Source: Bradyrhizobium sp. (GTDB lineage Bacteria; Pseudomonadota; Alphaproteobacteria; Rhizobiales; Xanthobacteraceae). Taken from it: a stretch of 64,000 nucleotides of DNA. Below, piece by piece: positions 49,120-55,231 of the stretch; the first letter of the stretch is position 1; each line of letters begins with the position of its first letter. A program made the translations under genes and the position numbers. Below the pieces are notes generated by a model. The model was not told the origin of the DNA, searched no databases, and saw only the letters and a list, made by a program, of their open reading frames with translations. The stretch covers positions 1 through 64,000 of the forward strand of contig NZ_DAIDJE010000062.1 in the NCBI RefSeq assembly GCF_027451485.1, written 5' to 3'.

Positions 49120-49815
49120 ATGCTCACGTTGCTGAAGAAGGCTGGCGCGTTGATCGACACGGATCGGAGCGCGATGCGCCGCGCGTCCGCCGCGCTCGCC
49201 ACCGCCAAGAAGGACGAGGCCGAGCTAGAGGCCAAGCTCGCCAAGATGCGCGCCATCATGGCAGACGCCGAGGCCGCCGACGCCGCGTTCCACAAGGCCG
49301 TGGCCGACGATGACGGCGGCAACGCGCTGGCGGAGTACGCGCAAGGTGATGCGCCCGACGGCGCGATCGCCAAGATCGTCGAGCGTGCCCAGACGACGGC
49401 AGCATTGGCAGTTGCCGCGCGCGCCGCCGCGCCGAAGGTCGAGGCCAAGCTCAAGGAGTTGCGCGAGCAGATCAAGTCGCTGGAGTTCGAGAAGAAGACG
49501 GCGCTGGTCGCCTACCTCGGCGGACGCGCCACCGAGACGTTCGCGCAATATGAGCGCCCTTGGAACGCGCTGCGCGCCGCCTATGACAGATGCGTCGGGA
49601 TACGTCGCGCCCTCGAATACGGCCGCATGATCGAGCCGCTGACGGGACCGCGCTTCGACGATCCCGAGCACTGGAACGGCAAGCACACGTCAGCCAACAG
49701 CGAAATTGCGAAACAGACGCAGGCGCGCTGGGAGCAGGCGCGGATGCGGCTCGACGCCGACGCGGACGCCTTCATCGACGACCTGATCGGACCGACGTCA
49801 GGTGCGGAAGACTAG
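49120..49815 (+). CDS. Coiled-coil hypothetical protein
   Basis: 231 aa, GGGGGAAG upstream. Residues ~15-120 are a long Ala/Lys/Glu-rich coiled coil (KKDEAELEAKLAKMRAIMAD, APKVEAKLKELREQIKSLEF), then a mixed region ending DDLIGPTSGAED. It could be a scaffold-like or tail protein by position and shape, but no homology is claimed. The 222-bp gap after it (49816-50038) has a GCCCCCGGG/CCCGGGGGC hairpin and no gene. Confidence 0.7.
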   Translation: MLTLLKKAGALIDTDRSAMRRASAALATAKKDEAELEAKLAKMRAIMADAEAADAAFHKAVADDDGGNALAEYAQGDAPDGAIAKIVERAQTTAALAVAARAAAPKVEAKLKELREQIKSLEFEKKTALVAYLGGRATETFAQYERPWNALRAAYDRCVGIRRALEYGRMIEPLTGPRFDDPEHWNGKHTSANSEIAKQTQARWEQARMRLDADADAFIDDLIGPTSGAED

Positions 49816-50038
49816 TTTGACGAGCTGGCGCTCCAGCAGGGCTACCTTTCGGGCCGTGCGGTGAGCGCCGAGCCGCCCCCGCCGCCGCATGAAACGACGG
49901 TGGGGGCGGACAAAAGTTTGGCGCACGGGCGGGGTTCTTCGGCAGTCCTTCGCCGCCGCAGCGCTGATCGCCCCCGGGGCGTTGAGTGAACGTCACGTCC
50001 CGGGGGCAAACCCTTCGACTTAGAACAGGAGCAACGAC

Positions 50039-50191
50039 ATGACGACCACACCTAAGCAGCACGGAGACACGCCGCCCGCCGTCAGCGTTCCCGTCTACCG
50101 GCACTCATCTGAGACCGCGCGCTCGAACAACGACGCAGGCGGCAAGGTGCCGCCATCGCAATATGAAGGCACCGCGCCGAAGAACGGCTGA
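50039..50191 (+). CDS. Small hypothetical polar protein
   Basis: 50 aa: MTTTPKQHGDTPPAVSVPVY ... GGKVPPSQYEGTAPKNG. AGGAG sits 6 nt before the ATG, a strong site. Polar and likely disordered. The gp10-like gene follows within 20 bp. Confidence 0.55.
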   Translation: MTTTPKQHGDTPPAVSVPVYRHSSETARSNNDAGGKVPPSQYEGTAPKNG

Positions 50192-50208
50192 AATTCAAGG
50201 GGCCCGTC

Positions 50209-50727
50209 ATGCAGAACTTCTCTTTGCTTGGCTTCGCCGCGCACTGCTTCGCGATGCAGCGCGATCTCAACGAGATGGGACCGGCCGTCGTCGAGCGCGC
50301 CTGCAGGACCGTGCACGCCGAGGCGAGGCGCGTGCTCGGCACCCACGACTACGACTGGCCCCCGCTCAGCCCTGCGACCATCGCCCGCAAGGCCAAGGGC
50401 GACACGCCCCTATTGGAGACCGGCGAGTTGAGAGACTCCATAGAGTGGTGGTCCAAGGGCAACGAGGGCGCGGTCGGCTCCAACAACGACAAGGCGGTCT
50501 GGATGGAGTTGGGCACCAGCCGCGTGCCCCCTCGATCGTTCCTCGTCGAGGCCGCCGTACGCAAGGAGCCCGAGATACACAAGATGGCCGAGCGGGCGAT
50601 CATAGACGTGGTCACCGGCAAGGGGCGCTACGTCAGTGGGACGCGCGCACTGGTCGGCCTCGTGCGCGACCTCGGCCGCACGATCAAGGACAGCGCCTAT
50701 GATCTCGCCACCTACCAAGTCGATTGA
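50209..50727 (+). CDS. HK97 gp10-like (phage neck/tail-completion) protein
   Basis: 172 aa, AAGGGG upstream. LETGELRDSIEWWSKGNEGA and VWMELGTSRVPPRSFLVEAA match the gp10 / virion-morphogenesis pattern (LRxSI... then ..EfGTs..PaRpFl). Such proteins join head and tail. Finding one without a tail tube or portal supports a reduced set. The next gene starts inside its last codons. Confidence 0.75.
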   Translation: MQNFSLLGFAAHCFAMQRDLNEMGPAVVERACRTVHAEARRVLGTHDYDWPPLSPATIARKAKGDTPLLETGELRDSIEWWSKGNEGAVGSNNDKAVWMELGTSRVPPRSFLVEAAVRKEPEIHKMAERAIIDVVTGKGRYVSGTRALVGLVRDLGRTIKDSAYDLATYQVD

Positions 50728-50965
50728 GGAGGAGAAGATCGCACGGTGCGTGGCGGCGGCAGACGAACTCGCGCTGTTCTTCGCGGGCCTGCCCGATGCC
50801 GTGATGTCCAAGGCGCTGGCCGAAATGCAGGAGCGCATGAATGTCCGCCTGACGCCCATCTTCGACGCCGGGACGGCCCGCGCCATCACACAGGCCTTCG
50901 TCGAGGAGGTCGCGCGTCGAAGGCACGCGCTGCAGACACTCGCGCCGTCGTTCGGCACCGGGTGA
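50699..50965 (+). CDS. Small hypothetical helical protein
   Basis: 88 aa from MISPPTKSIEEEKIARCVAA, overlapping the gp10-like gene by 29 nt in another frame. The segments ALAEMQERMNVRLTPIFDAG and AITQAFVEEVARRRHAL are amphipathic helices. It is probably a small structural or assembly protein; no family. Confidence 0.55.
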   Translation: MISPPTKSIEEEKIARCVAAADELALFFAGLPDAVMSKALAEMQERMNVRLTPIFDAGTARAITQAFVEEVARRRHALQTLAPSFGTG

Positions 50966-51000
50966 CGCAGGAGAGTAACACGACACCAATGGAGAAAAAC

Positions 51001-51297
51001 ATGAGTGCAAGCATACAGAAGATCAGCAGCCACACCGCCGCGCCCAATGGTGCGGGGAATGGCCTCTTCATCGCAGGCCACGCGGTCGGCATCGCCGTCG
51101 CGGGCGGCGCTTCGCCCCAAGCCATCGCCGTCAGTTGGCCCGGTGGTTTGCCTGCCGGATACCAGGTCTCGGTGACGCCATCCATGAAGGCCATGGCGTG
51201 GGTCACGAGCAAGACCGCGACCGGCTTCACCGTGAACCTCGACAATGGCGGCACAATTCAGTCAGGAACCGTGGATTGCCTCGTCGTCAGCGCATGA
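51001..51297 (+). CDS. Small beta-rich hypothetical protein
   Basis: 98 aa; GGAG lies 7 nt before the ATG at 51001, preferred over 50989. IQKISSHTAAPNGAGNGLFI, LPAGYQVSVTPSMKAMAWVT, TGFTVNLDNGGTIQSGTVDC look like an Ig-like or virion-surface beta fold. It overlaps the next small gene (ATGA). Confidence 0.6.
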   Translation: MSASIQKISSHTAAPNGAGNGLFIAGHAVGIAVAGGASPQAIAVSWPGGLPAGYQVSVTPSMKAMAWVTSKTATGFTVNLDNGGTIQSGTVDCLVVSA

Positions 51298-51377
51298 GCG
51301 TTGCGGCCATATGGACGACGCTGGCGGCGCTGTGCGCAGCGCTGCTGGTGCTCGCGTCTGCGTTTGGGAACGGCTGA
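51294..51377 (+). CDS. 27-aa single-TM peptide gene
   Basis: MSVAAIWTTLAALCAALLVL-ASAFGNG: nearly all one hydrophobic helix. The ATGA overlap with the upstream gene couples its translation. It could be a holin-like or membrane-anchoring peptide, but the small size limits certainty. Confidence 0.4.
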   Translation: MSVAAIWTTLAALCAALLVLASAFGNG

Positions 51378-51398
51378 TAGTTGTGGGGTGCGCTGGAC

Positions 51399-51587
51399 AT
51401 GTGGACGCCTGATAACGTCGAGTTGCTGAAGAAGCTTTGGGGTTACGGCCACAGCACGGGTCAGATTGCTGCAAGGCTTGAATGCAGCCGCTCAGCGGTT
51501 TGCGCCAAGTTGCAGCGATTGGGATTGCGGCGGGAGGACCACAAGCCCAAACCGGTTAGCATGTTCGCGCGCAGACCATCCGTTTAA
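51399..51587 (+). CDS. GcrA-like mini-regulator
   Basis: 62 aa from MWTPDNVELLKKLWGYGHST. The stretch TGQIAARLECSRSAVCAKLQ-RLGLRR follows the GcrA N-terminal DNA-binding domain (WT...V.LLKKLW..G.S..QIA..L...SR.AV.GK..RLGL). GcrA is an alphaproteobacterial cell-cycle regulator that recognises CcrM-methylated GANTC sites and binds sigma-70. This copy keeps the DNA-binding half but lacks the long linker and C-terminal RNAP-binding domain. Confidence 0.75.
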   Translation: MWTPDNVELLKKLWGYGHSTGQIAARLECSRSAVCAKLQRLGLRREDHKPKPVSMFARRPSV

Positions 51588-51671
51588 ACCCGTACCGCCG
51601 CCCAAGGTCATTGCAAAGCGCTGCGAGTCGGCATAGCTGGCCCAAGGGGACCAGCGGAGCCTGAAGCTCGA

Positions 51672-52748
51672 ATGTGGACGAGGCATGCGGACGACACGAT
51701 CACCAGTGCGACTGGACAAATAGTCTATTTCGGCGAGCAGCGTTTTCTGAACGACATTTGTTTTGGTGATTGCTGCTTCGTGTGCGGGGCGAAACCCCAC
51801 GAAAAGCCATTCAATAACGAGCACGTCTTCCCCGAGTGGCTACTTCGCCATCTAGACCTTTTCGACAAATCCATCACGCTCATCAACGGCGCGACCGTGC
51901 GTTACGACAGATACACGGTGCCATGCTGCGTCGAGTGCAATTCATTCATGGGTGACGAGATCGAAACGCCAGTCAGCGAGGCGGTGCGCGGGGGCTACGA
52001 CGCGCTCGTCGCATTTATCGGGAAGGGCCATCCTCTGGCGATGGCGACTTGGATGAGGCTGCTTTTCGTGAAGACCCATCTAAAAGATCGCGCGATGCGT
52101 TTCCACTTAGATGAGCGGAAGGGGCAAGAAAAGATTGGCGATCTCTATCCATGGGGGCATCTTCATTACACTCATAACTTTGCTAGGTGCTTCTACACAG
52201 GTTGTCGGATCCCGCCAGAGGCGATGGGGTGGGTACTCACGATCCCTGTTAAGCGCACCTTTTCGGCGCATCGATTCGATTTTGCCGACAACTTTATTGG
52301 GCAAACGATGCTTCTCCGTCTCGATGACATCGCGATACTCACCGTCCTTGACGACTGCGGAGGCGTACTTCAGCTGATGCAAGAAAAACTGAATCGTATT
52401 AACGGCCCGCTCTCCGAACTCCAGCTTCGTGAGTTATTTGTCGAAATGACCTGGTTGAACATGCACCTGAAAAATCGACCGGCTTTTGGCATCGATGTTG
52501 ACCTGAAGGATGAGACTTTTCGGATTGTGTGTGACGTGCCGCCGACGATTGAATTGGTCGAGTTGGACTACCCGCTACGCGGCCGCCTGTACCGCAGCGC
52601 TCTTGGCGAATACTTTCCGACCATCAAAGGGGTCGGCATGACGCACGAAGAAACCCTGGCGGCCGTCGATTCCGGAAGGTTCACGGTACTCTTCGACAGC
52701 GACGGGAAGTTCATCAATGACGTGGAATGGGTGCTACGCGAGACTTAG
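51672..52748 (+). CDS. HNH-like endonuclease-type protein (candidate cargo)
   Basis: 358 aa. Near the N-terminus CCFVCGAKPHEKPFNNEHVF-PEWLLRHL and VPCCVECNSFMGDEIETPV give the Cys-X2-Cys ... Glu-His ... Cys-X2-Cys-Asn spacing of HNH zinc nucleases. The remaining ~250 residues have no recognised domain. The middle of the gene is more AT-rich than its neighbours, suggesting separate origin. At this position near the element's end it is a candidate defence or competition gene, but function is inference. Confidence 0.7.
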   Translation: MWTRHADDTITSATGQIVYFGEQRFLNDICFGDCCFVCGAKPHEKPFNNEHVFPEWLLRHLDLFDKSITLINGATVRYDRYTVPCCVECNSFMGDEIETPVSEAVRGGYDALVAFIGKGHPLAMATWMRLLFVKTHLKDRAMRFHLDERKGQEKIGDLYPWGHLHYTHNFARCFYTGCRIPPEAMGWVLTIPVKRTFSAHRFDFADNFIGQTMLLRLDDIAILTVLDDCGGVLQLMQEKLNRINGPLSELQLRELFVEMTWLNMHLKNRPAFGIDVDLKDETFRIVCDVPPTIELVELDYPLRGRLYRSALGEYFPTIKGVGMTHEETLAAVDSGRFTVLFDSDGKFINDVEWVLRET

Positions 52749-52851
52749 GTCGCACATGTTCCGCTCCAGATTGCCATCGCAAGTCGTTTGACAAATTGTT
52801 CTTGGTTTGTTCTAATCGATCGCCTCGATCAAAGTCAAAGACGCCGCCCAC

Positions 52852-53073
52852 ATGTCAGAACCAGAAAGCGCGCCGTCCGACGAGCAGTCGGAGTCGGAGC
52901 GATTGGATATTGCCGTCGATCAAGCCATCGCAACGTGCGGCGGCGACATGCGCTCGACCATCCGTTCGCTCATCTTGGTCACCGAGTACTTGGAGTACGA
53001 GCTACAGACCAAGGTCTCGCAGGGGTACACCCGCGGTGTGCATCACGGCAGGTGGAACACTTACTCAGGTTAG
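52852..53073 (+). CDS. Small conserved rhizobial protein
   Basis: 73 aa. The stretch VDQAIATCGGDMRSTIRSLILVTEYLEYELQ and the end VSQGYTRGVHHGRW belong to a family of short proteins that recur in Bradyrhizobium (…CGGDMR.TIRSLI…EYLE.EL…GY.RG). Function unknown. No clear ribosome-binding site. Confidence 0.6.
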   Translation: MSEPESAPSDEQSESERLDIAVDQAIATCGGDMRSTIRSLILVTEYLEYELQTKVSQGYTRGVHHGRWNTYSG

Positions 53074-53154
53074 TTGCGTGGCGCGAATTTAATTGCGCAC
53101 GACCCGACGACTCGCTGAAGTTGCCGAACGGGGCCGCCACTATCGGAGTTCAAA

Positions 53155-53463
53155 ATGGGAAAGTGGTTGTTGATAGTCTGTCTTTTGACAGGAGGATTCA
53201 TCGAAACTGCTTCGGCAGGATCAATGATGCTATTGGGAGCGGGAAGCAGCAGTCCGTCTCTGCCCAGATTTGAAGGCAAGGACTTGCGCGAGATTCTCAA
53301 GGAAGTGCCGTGCGACAAGATCACCAAGGACGGGCGCGATTTTAAGATCGCGGCAATCCTCGTCGTGGATCACGGGAAGGAGCAGGAAACGCTCACTCAA
53401 CCCGTCATCAGCCAAGAAGATCAGATCCGAGAGATTGAGAAGCATTGTCCCGAGGGGCATTAG
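53155..53463 (+). CDS. Small secreted hypothetical protein
   Basis: 102 aa. MGKWLLIVCLLTGGFIETAS is a signal peptide (cut near SAG). Two Cys in the mature part (PCDKIT, EKHCPEGH). No family. It lies 19 bp before the right arm-type repeat, so it is the last gene of the element. Confidence 0.6.
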   Translation: MGKWLLIVCLLTGGFIETASAGSMMLLGAGSSSPSLPRFEGKDLREILKEVPCDKITKDGRDFKIAAILVVDHGKEQETLTQPVISQEDQIREIEKHCPEGH

Positions 53464-53481
53464 CCGATCGCGAAGGCAAAC

Positions 53482-53505
53482 TTGTCTACCCCAATGTCTA
53501 CCCCG
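53482..53505. other. Right arm-type direct repeat TTGTCTACCCCA / TGTCTACCCCG
   Basis: The same 12-11 bp tandem units as at 37256-37279 in the same orientation, 46 bp from the right att core. Together they would flank attP in the circular form and are likely integrase arm-binding sites. Confidence 0.6.
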
Positions 53506-53551
53506 GCGGTTTTTTGCAGATCGGTCGATTTAGGTAAGGTATTGTTTTCGC

Positions 53552-53628
53552 TGGTACAGTTGGGTGGGCTCGAACCACCGACCTCCTGTTCCACAGACAG
53601 GCGCTCTAACCAACTGAGCTACAACTGC
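53552..53628 (-). tRNA. tRNA-His(GTG), intact, right attachment site
   Basis: The minus strand folds cleanly: acceptor GCAGTTG/CAACTGT, D arm, anticodon arm CCTGT-CTGTGGA-ACAGG (anticodon GTG), T arm GGTGG-TTCGAGC-CCACC and encoded CCA. The 3' half (53552-53596) is the same 45 bp as the left att copy, so the integrated element rebuilt the gene. Base 1 is G opposite U72, position 73 is A and the base before G1 is T. This is the divergent Caulobacter/Rhizobiales tRNA-His type lacking G-1. Confidence 0.95.
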
Positions 53629-53671
53629 ATCCTGATCGGCCCCAAATGGGGGCGAGACGGGCGGGAAACTA

Positions 53672-53720
53672 GAGCATGATCCGGAAAAGTGGAAGCCGGT
53701 TTTCCGAAAAGATCATGCTC
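53672..53720. repeat. Inverted repeat, GAGCATGATC...GATCATGCTC
   Basis: Outer arms GAGCATGATC (53672-53681) and GATCATGCTC (53711-53720) enclose GGAAAAG...TTTTCCG. It is the same family as 7-51. It sits just outside the integrated element. Confidence 0.7.
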
Positions 53721-53912
53721 AAACAACACCTAAACCTCGCCCTTTGGCAAGGCCGCAGAGGCCGCCTTTGGCCGGCAATATCGCCGCCTGCCTTGCGGGC
53801 ATTCGTATCATATCGCCGCGGGCACCTTACGAACGAGCCAAAGGGCCTTTCTTTGAAGAACTCGCTGCAAGACTGAAGGAAGCGCCAGCGTGTCGCCATG
53901 CGAGAATGCAAT

Positions 53913-53944
53913 AAAAAACCCGGGCCCTCCGGCCCGGGTCTTTT
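53913..53944. terminator. Bidirectional terminator for the phasin gene
   Basis: ACCCGGGCC (53918-53926) pairs with GGCCCGGGT (53931-53939), flanked by A-rich and T-rich sides. On the minus strand the phasin mRNA ends in GGGTTTTTT. Confidence 0.85.
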
Positions 53945-53962
53945 GAGCTAGTCGCCTTGCGA

Positions 53963-54391
53963 TCAGGCGGCCGGCTTGAACAGCTTGTTGGCATTCGCCT
54001 TGATCGGCTCGACCGTTTCAGTCGCGACCTTCTGCGACAATTCAGTGAGTTCCTTGCTCCAGGCGGAGAACGTCTCGAACTGCTTCTTGGCGTGGTTCGT
54101 CCACAGTTCGAGCGCCTCGGACGGGGTCTTCACGCCGACCAATTCCTGCGCGAAGTCGAGCGAAGCGGAGGTGTTGGCCTTGAGGATCTCCATCATCTTG
54201 GCCGAATACTCGCTAAAGCCCTTGCTGGCGTTGGAGAACACCGCTTCCATCGTGGAGTTGTTGCTTTCGGCAACGTCCTTGAAGCGGGCATAGTTGTCGC
54301 GCGCCTGCGAAACGCCTTTCTCGGCGAAGGCGCGCATTTGCTCGGGAACCTCGAACGGAATGATAGAAGCAGAGAACGGATCGTTGGCCAT
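53963..54391 (-). CDS. Phasin-family protein, copy 1
   Basis: 142 aa from MANDPFSASIIPFEVPEQMR (AAGGAC upstream). Phasins coat polyhydroxyalkanoate granules and control their number and size. The helical core (SQARDNYARFKDVAESNNST, SLDFAQELVGVKTPSEALEL) is conserved. Terminated at 53913. It pairs with copy 2 at 54639 in the same orientation. Confidence 0.92.
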   Translation of the reverse strand: MANDPFSASIIPFEVPEQMRAFAEKGVSQARDNYARFKDVAESNNSTMEAVFSNASKGFSEYSAKMMEILKANTSASLDFAQELVGVKTPSEALELWTNHAKKQFETFSAWSKELTELSQKVATETVEPIKANANKLFKPAA

Positions 54392-54638
54392 GGCAGTGTC
54401 CTTCGCATCTGGGGGGTGAACGCGGCGTGATCTCGAGCGCCCCCGGGCAGACTTCCGGAAAACGACAGGATGGATCACCGAGACGGAAATGCCCTCTTGG
54501 AGCGCTTGATATATAAGCACAATATCATGGCATTTTTGTGCAACGCAACCGCCTCGCGGTGCAATGCCGCAAATAAAAAGAGCGCGGCGCCTGGAACACG
54601 AGACGCCGGCGCGACTGCAAGTCAAACCTTTCAAAACG

Positions 54639-55028
54639 TTACGTTTTCGGTTTGGTCGCGTCCATGGCGGTGCGACTGACGACATGACCCAATTCACCGG
54701 CCTGCTCGGTCAGCGCCCGCATCTGCGACTGGACGTATTCGCGGTGCAACCGCATGACCTCGCTCAGGTCTTTGGCCTGCAGCAGGGACTGGGCGTAATC
54801 GAGCGAAGCCTGAACATTTTTTTCGGCGTAGGAGAAAGCCATCGCGCTAACATCCTTGGCGCCTGCGCCCATTGTTGCCGTTCGTTCGGAAAGCGACTCG
54901 TTGGCAGCCTGTGCGCCCGAGATGAACCTTTCGAACGCTTTCCGCGCCTGCTCGACGCCTGCTTCCGCCATTGACCGCATGTTCTTGGGAATCTCGAAAT
55001 GCCCGTTTTCGTTCATGGTCGAGTTCAT
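54639..55028 (-). CDS. Phasin-family protein, copy 2
   Basis: 129 aa from MNSTMNENGHFEIPKNMRSM (GGGAGG upstream). Same helical layout as copy 1 (EQARKAFERFISGAQAANES, SLDYAQSLLQAKDLSEVMRL, TEQAGELGHVVSRTA). The two diverged phasins probably have different granule affinity or expression. A 247-bp gap separates them, so each may have its own promoter. Confidence 0.9.
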   Translation of the reverse strand: MNSTMNENGHFEIPKNMRSMAEAGVEQARKAFERFISGAQAANESLSERTATMGAGAKDVSAMAFSYAEKNVQASLDYAQSLLQAKDLSEVMRLHREYVQSQMRALTEQAGELGHVVSRTAMDATKPKT

Positions 55029-55231
55029 GATTGACCTCCCGGGTGGCGCTTTATCGGCACGACAGGGCAACGCCGCGCCCCGCGACAAGGTTCAGTCGCG
55101 TTGGTTAAGGTTATCCAGTCTTTAAAGGCTGATCGCATGCTGTGGCCGTGGACCTGCCAGAGTGAGGAGGCGATACTCACGATCTGTTAACGCTGTCTCG
55201 TTCGGCAGCCCAATCCGACTCTAACGGTGCG

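Larger units (their letters stand above)
37068..53596. mobile_element. 16.5 kb tRNA-His-integrated phage-satellite-like element
   Basis: Bounded by the 45-bp direct repeat, with about 16.48 kb from repeat start to repeat start. Gene order: integrase, small genes with AlpA-like and NUMOD3 proteins, VapE-type primase/helicase, repeat cluster, serine recombinase, tiny genes, terminase, coiled-coil protein, gp10-like protein, GcrA-like protein, HNH-like cargo. All genes lie on the plus strand. Integration, replication and DNA-packaging genes are present, but no portal, major capsid, protease or tape-measure gene, which fits a satellite or a strongly reduced prophage. Confidence 0.85.

Noticed and set aside
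49862..49990. 42-codon GTG frame after the coiled-coil gene
   Set aside because: No ribosome-binding site and only low-complexity Pro/Arg composition.
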